DNA from: Streptomyces hygroscopicus subsp. hygroscopicus
GTDB taxonomy: Bacteria > Actinomycetota > Actinomycetes > Streptomycetales > Streptomycetaceae
Assembly (NCBI RefSeq): GCF_001553455.1
Contig: NZ_BBOX01000065.1
Span: 1-49,020, forward strand
Length of the DNA stretch: 49,020 nucleotides
Direction of reading: 5' to 3'
Shown: positions 8,216 through 17,262 of the stretch, one piece after another
Layout: every line of letters begins with the position of its first letter
Numbering within the stretch: position 1 is the first letter of the stretch
Notes under the pieces: model-generated
What the model saw: only the letters and a program-made list of their open reading frames with translations
The model's database searches: none
Told to the model about the DNA's origin: nothing
Program-made: the position numbers and the translations under genes

Positions 8216-8533
8216 GGGAACTCCTTCCGGGACGGCCGCGGATATTCCCCCCGGTGCCCGGTCGGGCGACAGGACAGGGATATAACGACACCTAAGCCAC
8301 AGTAGTGACTAAATGGGCTCAGATGGGCGCCTGCGCCTGTGGGGTCTCATTTCGGCGCCCCGGACCGCCACCGAGGACAGGTACGGGCGGGCGCGATCCG
8401 GGCGGCCCACACCGGGGCATACCGGCCCGCCGCTTCCCGGCCCGGCCGGGCAAGGACGGCCGCCCCGCGGCCAGGATGGCGCCCCGGCCCCGTGGGCCTC
8501 GGGGTACCGGGACAGCGGCGCCCGGCCGCCGGA
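8216..8533. other. Intergenic region ahead of the chimeric gene; weak terminator hairpin
   Basis: 318 bases without a gene. The end nearest 8215 must contain the promoter of the trxC operon; it is locally AT-richer (TTATAT in the minus sense, about 8279-8284). I looked for the HspR operator (CTTGAGT-N7-ACTCAAG) that controls Streptomyces dnaK/clpB and did not find it. At 8482-8504 the arms CCCCGGCCC and GGGCCTCGGGG form an imperfect hairpin that could terminate the dehydrogenase message. Confidence 0.4.
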
Positions 8534-9703
8534 TCAGCCGGAACCGTCCGGGTGCAAGATGACCTTGGTCCAGCCCTCGTCCCGGCGGTCGAAGTGGTCA
8601 TAGGCGTCGGGAGCCTGGTCCAGCGGAAGCTCATGGGAGACCACCCAGCTGGGCTTGGCCTTGCCCCCGGCGATCAGGTCGCGCAGTCGGCGGTTGTACC
8701 TCTTCACCGGTGCCTGGCCGGTGCCGATCTTCTGGCCCTTGAACCACAGCTTGCCCCAGTCGATGGGCACCTTGCCCTTGGCCTCGAAGTCGCCGATCTG
8801 GGGCTGGGCTTCCCTGCCGCCCGGGTCCTCGGGGACGAACACGCCCACCACGCCGATGCACCCGGTGAAGCGGACGTTCTCGATCAGGCTGTTCATCGTG
8901 CGGGAGGCGTCCTCGTGGCCCGACGGGTCATGGGCCTGGTAGCCGACGCACTCGCAACCGTTGTCGGCACCGAGCCCCAACGTGGCTTCCTTGATGACCT
9001 CACCGGGGTCCTGTTCGCGCATGTCGATCGGCATGGCGCCGATCTCCTCGGCCTTGCGCAACCGATCGGTGTGGAAGTCGCACACCCACACCCGTCCAGC
9101 ACCCTTGATCACCGCCGAGTAGGCCGCCATCAGTCCCACGGGACCCGCACCGTAGATGACGGTCTGGTCTCCGGGGTTGACGCCCGCCATCTCGGTGGCG
9201 TGGTAGCCGGTGGGGAAGATGTCAGCCAGCATCACGTAGTCCGCCTGGCGCTCTTCGGCGTCCTCGCCCAGCCGCAGCGCGTTGAAGTCCGCGTACGGCA
9301 CACGCAGGAACTCGGCCTGGCCGCCCTGGTACGGCCCCATGTCCGCGAAGCCGTAAGCGGCTCCGGCGGCCGAGGGCTCCGGCTGCATGGTCAGGCAGTA
9401 GTTGGTCAAGCCGCGCTCGCACTGTTTGCAGAAGCCGCAGGCGATGTTGAACGGCAGCACCACATACATGCCGACCTTGAGCTTTCTGACCGCCGAGCCG
9501 ACCTCGATGACCTGCCCCAGGTTCTCGTGCCCGAAGATGCGGCCCTTCTCGAACGACGTACGCCCTTCGTACATGTGCAGATCGGAGCCGCAGATATTGG
9601 CGGTGGTGATTTTGACGATCGCGTCGCAGGGGTGCTCGATCCTCGGGTCGGGCTTCTCCTCGACCACGACGTTCCGCGGTCCTTCGAATACAGCTGCTTT
9701 CAT
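8534..9703 (-). CDS. Zinc-dependent dehydrogenase, glutathione-independent formaldehyde dehydrogenase type
   Basis: 389 residues of the medium-chain zinc alcohol dehydrogenase family, closest in pattern to FdhA, which oxidises formaldehyde with NAD+ without added glutathione. The catalytic zinc ligands lie in ANICGSDLHMYEGR and FGHENLGQV. The structural zinc site is the four-cysteine loop CGFCKQCERGLTNYC. The coenzyme loop is YGAGPVGLMAAYSA. The insertion PYQGGQAEFLRVPYADFNAL is characteristic of the FdhA branch. ATG 9703 is chosen over GTG 9709 because GAGGAG stands five bases before it. It is monocistronic as far as can be seen, with 200 bp of upstream sequence. Substrate is by family; a broader alcohol or aldehyde range is possible. 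Confidence 0.88.
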   Translation of the reverse strand: MKAAVFEGPRNVVVEEKPDPRIEHPCDAIVKITTANICGSDLHMYEGRTSFEKGRIFGHENLGQVIEVGSAVRKLKVGMYVVLPFNIACGFCKQCERGLTNYCLTMQPEPSAAGAAYGFADMGPYQGGQAEFLRVPYADFNALRLGEDAEERQADYVMLADIFPTGYHATEMAGVNPGDQTVIYGAGPVGLMAAYSAVIKGAGRVWVCDFHTDRLRKAEEIGAMPIDMREQDPGEVIKEATLGLGADNGCECVGYQAHDPSGHEDASRTMNSLIENVRFTGCIGVVGVFVPEDPGGREAQPQIGDFEAKGKVPIDWGKLWFKGQKIGTGQAPVKRYNRRLRDLIAGGKAKPSWVVSHELPLDQAPDAYDHFDRRDEGWTKVILHPDGSG

Positions 9704-9927
9704 GATCACTCCTCGCTCACCACCACACGCATACGACCACTGCCGTCACCCGGCCCGAGGCCGCGAGCGATGGTGGATGGATGGTGGCGAGGCCGTGATG
9801 TCCTGCGGCCCCGCTGCGATGGCGGCACGTGCCGTGGAAGACGGTCGCCCGGTCCTCCACGGTCTCATCCGGGCACTTCGAACGCGACCGCGGCCGGCGG
9901 AGGTGGTGGCGGCGCCCTCGGCCCCGC

Positions 9928-12315
9928 TCAGTCCTCCGAGAGATCCTGCTCGGCCCAGATGGTCTTGCCTTGGACCTCCAGGCGAGTGCCCCAGCGCTGA
10001 GCGAGTTGGGCCACCAGGAAGAGGCCACGGCCGCCCTCGTCGAGCGCGCGGGCCCGGCGCAGATGCGGTGCCGTGCTGCTGAAGTCGGAGACCTCGCAGA
10101 TGAGCGCGCGGTCGCGGATCAGGCGCAGCCGGATGGGCGGGCGGCCGTAGCGGATCGCGTTGGTGACCAGTTCGCTGACGACCAGCTCGGTGGTGAGGAC
10201 CAGCTTCTCCAGTCCCCAGTCCATCAGTCGGGCGGTGACCTCCCGCCGGATCCGGGAGACGACGGCGGGTTCCGGTGGGATCTCCCAGGTGGCGACCCGG
10301 TCGGGGCCGAGGGCCCGGGCGCGGGCGAGGAGCAGGGCGACATCGTCTTCGGGGCGGTCGGGGAGCAGAGTGTGCAGGACGGTGTCGCCGAGGGCGTCCA
10401 GGGACGGGGCCGGCTGGGCAAGGGCCTCGCACAGCGCCTCCAGCCCCTCGTCGATCGCGCGGTAGAAGCTCTCGACCAGACCGTCGGTGTAGAGGGCGAG
10501 GACACTGCCCTCGGACAGTTCGGTCTCGACCGCCTCGAAGGGCAGGGTGCCCAGCCCGAGGGGCGGGCCGTTGGAGACGTCGAGGATATCGGCGCTGCCG
10601 GCCGGGGTGACCACGACGGGCGGGGGGTGGCCGGCGCTGGCGAGCGTGCAGTGGCGGGAGACCGGGTCGTAGACCGCGTACAGGCACGTGGCACCGGTGG
10701 CCCCGGAGGGCTCTGGATCGTCCTCGGCCGCCAGCCGGGTCACGAGATCGTCGAGGTGGGTGAGCAGCTCGCCGGGCGGCAGATCGATATCGGCCAGGGT
10801 GCGTATGGCGCTGCGCAGCCGCCCCACGGTGGCGGACGCCTCGACGCCACGGCCCGCGGTATCGCCGACCACCACGGCGGCGCGAGCGCCGGAGAGCGGG
10901 ATCACGTCGAACCAGTCGCCGCCCACGCCGGCCCACGCCTCCGAGGGCACATAGCGCGAGGTGACCTCCATCGCGGCCAGGTCGGGCAGGCGCCGCGGCA
11001 GCAGATGGCGCTGCAGAGCCCTGGCCGTCATGCGCTCGCGCTTGTAGCGGCGTGCGTTGTCCACGCATACGGCCGTTCGGGCCGTGATTTCCTCGGCCAG
11101 CAGCAGGTCATCCTCGTCGAAGGGCACCGGCGTCCGGTGGCGCGCGAAGAACACCACACCAAGGGTGACACCGCGGGTGCGCATCGGCACCACCAGCTCC
11201 GAGTGGATCCCGTACTCCCGGATCCGGGCGGCCCGTACCGGATCGAGGGCGTTCCACCGGACCATGAGCTCGTCGGTCACCTGGTAGAGGATGGCCCGGC
11301 CCTCGGCCAGGCATTCGGCCGACGGTGAGGACTCCGGATGGGTATCCAGTTCGCCCACGTCGACCACGGCCTCCGGGGTTCCGGGGAGGACGGAGCGATG
11401 GGCGGCACGGCGCATGGTGATGGGACCGGACAGCGGGCCCGAGGGGGGTTCCTCACCCTGGTCGAGGAAGGTGAGCAGGTCGACGCCGACGAAATCGGCG
11501 ACCCGGGGGACGGCCACGTCGGCCAGTTCATGGGCGACATGCGCGAGGTCCAGGGTGGAGCCGATGCGCTTCCCCGCCTCGTTCAGCAGCAGCAGCCGCT
11601 CCTGGGCCTGGTGCCGGCGGGTCGTGTCGTACGCGGCGAAGCACACGCCGTACACACTGCCCGTCCGGTCCTTGAGCGCCGCGAGCGAGATCGTCCAGGC
11701 GTGCTCGCGGCTTTCCCCCGGCACCCGCAGATAAGCCTCCAGGACCTGCCGTTCGCCGTTTTCCAGCACGCGACGCATGCCCTCCTCGGTCTTCTCGCTC
11801 TCCGGGTGCGGCAGGAGCTCGACCAGGCGCATACCGCGCATCCGATCCTCGGTGAGGGCGGCCGCCGCCTCCATATCGGCGTTCGCCCGTACCAGCCGCA
11901 GGTCCGTGTCGAAGACCGCGAGCACGCACGGGGCCTGGGTGAACGCCCCCACAGCCGGGTCGGCCTCGGGCGGACACGGTTTCCGCGCGGCGGCGGCCAC
12001 CAGGAGCCACCCGGTGGCACCGCCGTCCGCCACCACGCGGTGCGCCAGCGCCTCCGCCTCCACGCGATGGCCGTCACGGTGGCACAGCCCCACCCGTCCG
12101 CTCCACCCCGACCGGCCGGCCAGGCAGCGCCCGACCGCCTCGACGGCGGTCCCCCCGGCCCATAGCTCGGTCACTGCTCGCCCCACGATCTCCTCGGGCA
12201 GATAGCCGAGCAGCCGCTGAGCGCCCTCGCTCCACCCGGTCACGACGCCGTGCGAATCCATCGTGGCCGTGGCCAGGTACACCATGTCGAGAGGCTCGTT
12301 CACCACGGAGGACAT
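9928..12315 (-). CDS. PAS-PAS-GAF-SpoIIE phosphatase with C-terminal HATPase domain
   Basis: 795 residues, cytosolic. Approximate layout: PAS 10-110, second PAS 125-240, GAF 250-430, PPM/SpoIIE phosphatase 445-655, GHKL anti-sigma-type ATPase 665-795. Phosphatase metal residues are in GGDWFDV, GDTAGRG and LYTDGLVE, ending at DDVALLLAR. The ATPase N-box is ELVTNAIRYG and its G-box is GGRGLFLV. Such proteins combine the RsbU-type phosphatase that dephosphorylates anti-anti-sigma factors with an RsbW-like kinase module, and the sensor domains set the activity. Streptomyces has dozens. The start at 12315 has no clear ribosome site; ATG 12285 is an alternative. It follows a phosphatase-tail remnant by 4 bp. 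Confidence 0.92.
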   Translation of the reverse strand: MSSVVNEPLDMVYLATATMDSHGVVTGWSEGAQRLLGYLPEEIVGRAVTELWAGGTAVEAVGRCLAGRSGWSGRVGLCHRDGHRVEAEALAHRVVADGGATGWLLVAAAARKPCPPEADPAVGAFTQAPCVLAVFDTDLRLVRANADMEAAAALTEDRMRGMRLVELLPHPESEKTEEGMRRVLENGERQVLEAYLRVPGESREHAWTISLAALKDRTGSVYGVCFAAYDTTRRHQAQERLLLLNEAGKRIGSTLDLAHVAHELADVAVPRVADFVGVDLLTFLDQGEEPPSGPLSGPITMRRAAHRSVLPGTPEAVVDVGELDTHPESSPSAECLAEGRAILYQVTDELMVRWNALDPVRAARIREYGIHSELVVPMRTRGVTLGVVFFARHRTPVPFDEDDLLLAEEITARTAVCVDNARRYKRERMTARALQRHLLPRRLPDLAAMEVTSRYVPSEAWAGVGGDWFDVIPLSGARAAVVVGDTAGRGVEASATVGRLRSAIRTLADIDLPPGELLTHLDDLVTRLAAEDDPEPSGATGATCLYAVYDPVSRHCTLASAGHPPPVVVTPAGSADILDVSNGPPLGLGTLPFEAVETELSEGSVLALYTDGLVESFYRAIDEGLEALCEALAQPAPSLDALGDTVLHTLLPDRPEDDVALLLARARALGPDRVATWEIPPEPAVVSRIRREVTARLMDWGLEKLVLTTELVVSELVTNAIRYGRPPIRLRLIRDRALICEVSDFSSTAPHLRRARALDEGGRGLFLVAQLAQRWGTRLEVQGKTIWAEQDLSED

Positions 12316-12319
12316 CGTC

Positions 12320-12538
12320 TTACGGTCCCGTCGGCCACCATTCGATCACCAGAATCGTGGCGTCGTCGCTGAGTCGTCGCGCCGGCGGTCGAACGATGGC
12401 GTGCATCAGCAGGCGGAGCCCATAGCGGTTCAGGACCTCCGGGAACACCGCACGTGAGGCGTGCTCGGCGGCGCTGACCAGCGCCTCGAGCAGCTGTCCG
12501 GCGGCCTCGGCCGAGGTCGACACATCCGCGTCCACCAT
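12320..12538 (-). pseudogene. C-terminal remnant of a SpoIIE-type phosphatase
   Basis: A 72-residue frame ending ARRLSDDATILVIEWWPTG. The DDAT(I/V)L(V/L)xEW motif is the last metal-binding strand of SpoIIE/PPM phosphatases, and the preceding helix-rich part resembles the region just before it in those proteins. The catalytic core is missing and the frame is closed upstream by a TGA near 12612. There is an ATG at 12538 but no ribosome site. It ends four bases before the large phosphatase gene, so a former tandem pair of phosphatases is plausible. Confidence 0.5.
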
Positions 12539-12664
12539 ACGAGCAACTGTACGGCGGGCTCTCTTCCGGCGTCGTCCGTGGCCACCGTCCCGGCCGCCCT
12601 GCGGGCGGGCTCAGCCCTCCCCCGTCGGTGGCCGGGGCGCGCCCCCGCGCTCCCGGGCCACTCG

Positions 12665-12850
12665 TCACTCCGCCTCGGCCAGCTGAACGCGCCGCTCCTG
12701 CCGGGCCGAGTCGACGTCCCGTTCCAACGACGTCCGGCTCACGCCGCTCGTCGGCTCCTTCAGCGCCCGCACCAGCAGCTCCGCCCCGCGCCGCACCCCT
12801 GGATCCTCTCCGCTGTCGGTCCCCTCCCAGGCGGCGAGAGCCTCATCAAG
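12665..12850 (-). pseudogene. Orphan C-terminal coding fragment, unrecognised
   Basis: On the minus strand a coherent frame of 61 codons reads LDEALAAWEGTDSGEDPGVR and continues to a charged C-terminus (ERRVQLAEAE) and TGA at 12665-12667. Third positions are GC-rich and the charge pattern is helix-like, as in a real protein. However, no start codon is available, since TGA codons precede it directly. I do not recognise the family. It probably is the tail of a gene lost during the rearrangements at 12540-13190. Confidence 0.35.
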
Positions 12851-13142
12851 GCATCACCTTCGTCATGCGGCCCCCGCGGAGAACGCCATGCGCGGGGGCC
12901 ACGGCCGCCGCGCTCGCCAGCGACGCCAGGCGCGCGTAGTCGCCCAGTCCGAGCGAGCGGCCCACCTGCTTGGCCAGCGCTCCGCCGCCAAGGAGGAACA
13001 AGGACACCGCGAAGTCCACGGCATAGAGGCCGACGAACGGCCTGGAACCGGTACGGGCCGAGACCTGGCAGTTCGCCTGCTTGCCCAGTGCACCGGAGTA
13101 CTGGGGAGCAACACCGACGGACATCTTTCCCTGTGCGTCCAC
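12846..13142 (-). pseudogene. IS701/IS4-like transposase fragment fused to an unrelated frame
   Basis: The frame from GTG 13142 begins KMSVGVAPQYSGALGKQANC followed by QV, the conserved stretch after the first catalytic aspartate in Streptomyces IS701-type transposases. The rest of the transposase is gone: after QV the sequence changes to a hydrophobic, membrane-like segment (GLYAVDFAVSLFLLGGG) and an Ala/Leu-rich end that I do not recognise. No terminal inverted repeats or target duplication are visible. It looks like an old insertion cut down by deletion, joined to the end of another gene. Confidence 0.5.
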
Positions 13143-13194
13143 ACACCTACCGTGCAGCTGGACACAACCGACGCAGAGACCTGACGGAGTCCTC

Positions 13195-14631
13195 CTAGCC
13201 CCGGCGCAGGCCGGCCAGGAAGCGCCAGAGCGCGGAGCGGTACCGTTCCGGCTGGGCGGGTGTCGCGGGCTCGGGCGCCGGAGCGGGGGCCGGGTCGGGG
13301 GTAGCCGCGGGGGCCGGGTCGGGGGTAGCCGCGGGGGCCGGGTCGGGGGCAGGCGCGGCCGTCTCGGTGACGGCCGGCACCGAGACCTGCCGGGTGCGCA
13401 TCCGGAACCGGACCGGGAAGGACTTCAGGCCGCGTACGTGCGCCGACGAGCGCCAGGGCAACTGGTCGACGGGCAGCCCCAGTTCGATGTCACACCGCTC
13501 GAACAGCTTGCCCACCGCCGTGGTGACGATCATGTCGGCGATGCCCCGGCCCGGACACTGGTGCGGCCCCGCGCCCCAGGCCAGATGGGCGCGTGAGCTG
13601 ACCGACGCCTCCTGGCTGCCGGGGGTCGCGAACATCGGATCGCCGTGCGCGGCGGCGATCGAGGGCAGCACCGCGTCCCCCGCGGCCAGCCGGAAGTCCC
13701 CCAGGTCGGTGTCGGCCACGGGGAAGCGGAAGGTGAGGTTGGCCCACGGTGGCGAGGCGATGTGCACGCGGTTGACCAGCTCTTCGACGGGTCCCGCCAT
13801 CAGGCCGGCCCGCGTCCCGGCATCCCCGGCCAGCACCTCCAGCACGCTGTTGGTGATGGCGTGGCTGACCAGCTCCGACATGATGACAATGATCGCGTAG
13901 AGCTCCAGGCCGATCTGTTCCACCGTCAGCGCGGGTTCCACCGCGAGCAGCCGGGTGGTCAGGTCGTCACCGGGGTGCCGCTTCTTGTGCGCGGCGAGTT
14001 CGGTCGTGGCGGCCACCAGGCGGCCCACGGCCGCGGCGGCGTCCGGGCCGCCGTCCACCATCCGCCACGAGTCCATGAAGACCTCGTCGCCCTGCTCGAC
14101 CGGGAAGCCGAACAGCCGGTTGACGGCCATCAGCGGCAGCGCCCGCGCGAACTGCGCGCCCAGGTCCGCCCATCCGCTCTCGCTGCCGTCCGCGAAGAAG
14201 GTGATCAGCTCGTCGGCGTGCCGGGAGACGGCCTTCGCCAGCTCGTAGGACTGCGGCGCGTGGGGGTCCTGGAAGGGGGCGATCGCCTCGTCCACGGCGG
14301 CGCGCGTGGCCTTGCGCTGCTGGTCGTCCTGGAGCAGCAGATGGCTGACCTGGTAGCCGGGCAGATTCGGCCAGTCGGACGGCACCCGGCCCTCGCGCAG
14401 CCACCGCCAGTGCTGGACGTCCTTTTTCCACACCGTCTCGTCGCGCAGGACCTCCCACACCTCGCGGTAGCCGAGCACCAGCCAGACCGGGACCCCGTGC
14501 AGATCGACGGGCGCCACCGGCCCGTACCGGCCCCGCAACCGCGCGTAGAACGCGGCGGGCCGGGTCTCGAAGTCACGGGTGAACAGCGGCTCGACCGCCA
14601 GGGACGCCAGCTCCGAAGGGGGGAATTCCAT
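13195..14631 (-). CDS. Cytochrome P450 lacking the ExxR motif (CYP157-like)
   Basis: 478 residues. The heme loop WGAGPHQCPGRG supplies the axial cysteine, and the segment WRWLREGRVPSDWPNLPGY resembles P450s of Streptomyces conservons (CYP157 type). At the K helix, where EELLR gives the ExxR pair, this protein reads EELVNR near residue 282, so arginine is displaced by one and ExxR is not met. The I helix has SELVSHAITN instead of the usual AGxET(T). CYP157 enzymes are known to lack ExxR, but no conservon genes accompany this one. A proline/alanine/aspartate tail (after about residue 420) is encoded by a 24-bp tandem repeat near 13290-13350. ATG 14631 has AGGA eight bases upstream. Substrate unknown. 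Confidence 0.88.
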   Translation of the reverse strand: MEFPPSELASLAVEPLFTRDFETRPAAFYARLRGRYGPVAPVDLHGVPVWLVLGYREVWEVLRDETVWKKDVQHWRWLREGRVPSDWPNLPGYQVSHLLLQDDQQRKATRAAVDEAIAPFQDPHAPQSYELAKAVSRHADELITFFADGSESGWADLGAQFARALPLMAVNRLFGFPVEQGDEVFMDSWRMVDGGPDAAAAVGRLVAATTELAAHKKRHPGDDLTTRLLAVEPALTVEQIGLELYAIIVIMSELVSHAITNSVLEVLAGDAGTRAGLMAGPVEELVNRVHIASPPWANLTFRFPVADTDLGDFRLAAGDAVLPSIAAAHGDPMFATPGSQEASVSSRAHLAWGAGPHQCPGRGIADMIVTTAVGKLFERCDIELGLPVDQLPWRSSAHVRGLKSFPVRFRMRTRQVSVPAVTETAAPAPDPAPAATPDPAPAATPDPAPAPAPEPATPAQPERYRSALWRFLAGLRRG

Positions 14632-14809
14632 GTTCGGTGTCCTTAGTGCGACAGGAATGGCCATTCCGGCTGGGCCGTGAGGTCCGTGTGGGGAAGCCAC
14701 ACGGCATGCTGACGCGCGGCACGGAGCGAGACCGGCCCGCTACAGCGGGACAGACTAGCGGCCGACCCGCGGCCTGAACAGCGCGGCTGTCCCCGCGGCG
14801 GCCCTCGCC

Positions 14810-14851
14810 CCGGCCACGAGCCGGGCCCCTGTCGGCCCGGTTCGTGGCCGG
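14810..14851 (-). terminator. Strong hairpin terminator after the glycoside operon
   Basis: The arms 14810-14825 and 14836-14851 pair over 16 positions, with a single G-T wobble, around a 10-base loop (the arms begin CCGGCCACGA and end TCGTGGCCGG). It stands 87 bp after the GH3 stop codon on the minus strand and before the P450 start, where an operon end is expected. There is no long T tract, as is usual in Streptomyces. The rest of 14632-14937 shows nothing else. Confidence 0.7.
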
Positions 14852-14937
14852 GCGGACAGGGGCCGGTCCGCCGTGTCGTCGCGGATCTCCCGGTGCCCGG
14901 CGGCGACGGCGCGGCGGCCGGTCCTGTCGAGGAGTGG

Positions 14938-17262
14938 TCAGTTCGGTGGCGCGATCACCAGCCGTGCGCCCCGGGTCCCGGCGGAGGAGGGCCCGGTCTC
15001 CAGGAGGAGTTCCCCGGGTTCGACGGCGAGCCGGAGGTCCCGGGTGACGGAGGCGAGGGTGTCGGCGCCGATCGCGAACACGGCCTCGGCCCGCTCCCCC
15101 GGGCTCAGGCCGAGGCGGACGAATCCGCGCAGTTCACGGACGCGGGGCCAGGAGGAACCACCCGACAGCCGCCGTACGTAGAGCTGGACCGTCTCGCGCA
15201 CCGGCCGTGCCCCGGTGTTGCGCACGGTGACCCGGCAGGTGAGGGCGGGATCGTCCAGGGTCACCCGGGCGCGGGAGAGCCGTGGCGGGGCGTACTCCAC
15301 CGTGGTGTACGACAGGCCGTGGCCGAAGGGGTACCGGCCGCCGGCGGGCTGGTCCACATAGCCGCGATACCCGTGGTCCTTGGCGTTGTAGAACACCGGC
15401 AGCTGCGCGGCCGACCGCGGTACCGACACCGGCAGCCGCCCCTCGGGCTCGGCCGCGCCGAACAGCACGTCGGCGACGGCCCGTCCGCCCCAGGGGCCCG
15501 GGTACCAGGCGCTCAGCACCGCCGCGGCCGTACCGGAGAGGTCGGGCAGGGCGTGCGGACGGCCCTGGACCAGGACGACGACGACCGGTACGCCGGTGGC
15601 CGCCACGGCGTCCAGGAGCGCCAACTGCCCTGCGGGAAGGGACAGATCGGCCAGGTCGACGCCTTCGCCGCAGGTCATGCCGACGAGGTCGGCGGACGTC
15701 ACCACGGCCGCGCCGTTGGTGTCGAAGGAGGTGTCGTCCGACCGGGCGCTGGAGCCGCCCAGGACGAGCACCGCGACGTCCGCCGCCGCCGCCAGCGCCA
15801 CCGCTCCGGGCAGGCCGGAGAGGTCTCCGCCGACCAGATCGCACCCCGGCGCATGGGTGATCTCGGCGTCCGGCGGGGCGGCCGACCGGATGCCGTCCAG
15901 GACCGTGACGTGGTGGGAGCCGGGCCGCTGCGGCGCGGTGTAGTCGCCGGTCTGCTGGGCGATCGAGTCGGCGTTCGGGCCGAGGACGGCGATCCGCCGG
16001 GTCGATGGCGCGAGCGGCAGGACGGCCCCGTCGTGGGCGAGCAGGGTGATGGACGCGCGGGCGAGGCGTTCGCTCAGCGCGCGTGGGCCGGAGCACGGTT
16101 CCGCGCGTGGGGCGGGGCGTGGTTCCGCGCGTGGACCGGAGCGCGGTTCCGGTGGCGCGGTGGTGCGGTAGGGCTGCTCGAACAGGCCCAGGCGGAACTT
16201 CAGCGCCAGGACCCGGGCCACGGCGGTGTCCAGGGTCCGCTCCGCGACGAGCCCCCGGTCGACCGCCTCGGCCAGCCGGGGGAAGCAGGCGTCCCACAGG
16301 CTCAGATCACATCCGGCGTTCAGCGCGCGGGCGCCCGCGGCCACCGGGTCCCCGGTGATTCTGACCAGGCGGTCCACGGCGCCACCGTCCGCCATGACGA
16401 GCCCGTCGAACGCCCATTGCTCCCGCAGCAGCCCGGTCAGCAGCGTCCGGCTGGCCACACAGGGCAGACCGTCGAACTCGTTGTAGGCCGCCATCACCCC
16501 GGCGGCGCCGGCGCGCACCCCGGCCCGCGCCGCCGCCAGGTGGATCTCGTGCAGTTCGCGGGCGCCCAGTTCGGTGGCCGCGCTGTTGCGTCCGCCGACG
16601 GTGGCCCCCTGGCCGGCGAAGTGCTTGAGCACGATGGCCACTCCGGCCGAGCGCGCGCCCCGCACCAGCGCCCCGGTGAACTCGGACGCCAGATACGGGT
16701 CCTCGCCGAAGCACTCCTCCGCGCGGCCCCAGCGCGGGTCGCGCACCAGGTCGAGGGCGGAGACCAGCGCCACGTGGCCGCCGCGGGCCCGCAGTTCCGC
16801 GGCGACCCCGGCCGCGGCGGCCTCGTACAGGGCGGGGTCCCAGGTGGCGCCGACGGCGAGGTTGACCGGCAGCACGGTGCCGTCCAGGGCCTGATGGCCG
16901 TGCGGCATCTCCTCGGTGAACAGCAACGGTATGCCCAGCCGGGTGTTCTCCACCACGTGCCGCTGCACCAGGTCCGCGACACCGGCCCCGTCCGCCGCCG
17001 TGATGCCGTCCGCGAGCCCGACGCCGGACCACGCGTCCGCCCGCTGCAGCCCGTACAGGGCTCCCATCCCGTCGTACGCGGCGACCTCGGCGCGGAAGGC
17101 GTCGGTGAGCCGGTGGCCGCCGTCGTGCCGCTCGTAGGCGTGCCAGCCGTACATGCGCTGGTTGACCTGGCCGACCTTCTCGGTGAGCGTCATGCGCCCC
17201 AGCAGGTCGCGGACCCGCTCCGGCACCGGCGCGGAGGGGTCGCGGTAGAGGTGTGCGGTCAT
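14938..17262 (-). CDS. Glycoside hydrolase family 3 beta-glycosidase
   Basis: 774 residues, no signal peptide, so cytosolic. It would hydrolyse short beta-linked oligosaccharides from the non-reducing end after import. The N-terminal barrel shows DPRWGRAEECFGEDPYL, VLKHFAGQGA and the nucleophile aspartate in VMADGGAV, the slot of the usual SDW. The second domain carries VLGPNAD and AWYPGPWGG. GGRYPFGHGLSYT leads into a fibronectin-III-like end. A Pro/Arg/Gly linker (about residues 370-395) is encoded by a 24-bp repeat at 16079-16160. The start overlaps the upstream GH5-like stop as ATGA. Exact specificity (glucosidase, xylosidase, mannosidase) cannot be read from sequence. Confidence 0.92.
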   Translation of the reverse strand: MTAHLYRDPSAPVPERVRDLLGRMTLTEKVGQVNQRMYGWHAYERHDGGHRLTDAFRAEVAAYDGMGALYGLQRADAWSGVGLADGITAADGAGVADLVQRHVVENTRLGIPLLFTEEMPHGHQALDGTVLPVNLAVGATWDPALYEAAAAGVAAELRARGGHVALVSALDLVRDPRWGRAEECFGEDPYLASEFTGALVRGARSAGVAIVLKHFAGQGATVGGRNSAATELGARELHEIHLAAARAGVRAGAAGVMAAYNEFDGLPCVASRTLLTGLLREQWAFDGLVMADGGAVDRLVRITGDPVAAGARALNAGCDLSLWDACFPRLAEAVDRGLVAERTLDTAVARVLALKFRLGLFEQPYRTTAPPEPRSGPRAEPRPAPRAEPCSGPRALSERLARASITLLAHDGAVLPLAPSTRRIAVLGPNADSIAQQTGDYTAPQRPGSHHVTVLDGIRSAAPPDAEITHAPGCDLVGGDLSGLPGAVALAAAADVAVLVLGGSSARSDDTSFDTNGAAVVTSADLVGMTCGEGVDLADLSLPAGQLALLDAVAATGVPVVVVLVQGRPHALPDLSGTAAAVLSAWYPGPWGGRAVADVLFGAAEPEGRLPVSVPRSAAQLPVFYNAKDHGYRGYVDQPAGGRYPFGHGLSYTTVEYAPPRLSRARVTLDDPALTCRVTVRNTGARPVRETVQLYVRRLSGGSSWPRVRELRGFVRLGLSPGERAEAVFAIGADTLASVTRDLRLAVEPGELLLETGPSSAGTRGARLVIAPPN

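Noticed and set aside
8216..8310. HspR/HAIR operator upstream of the DnaK-ClpB chimera
   Set aside because: Expected for Streptomyces dnaK, but no CTTGAGT-N7-ACTCAAG or near match is present.
12300..12668. 122-codon minus-strand frame across the phosphatase-tail region
   Set aside because: Pro/Arg/Gly-rich out-of-frame reading of the DDATILVIEW fragment.
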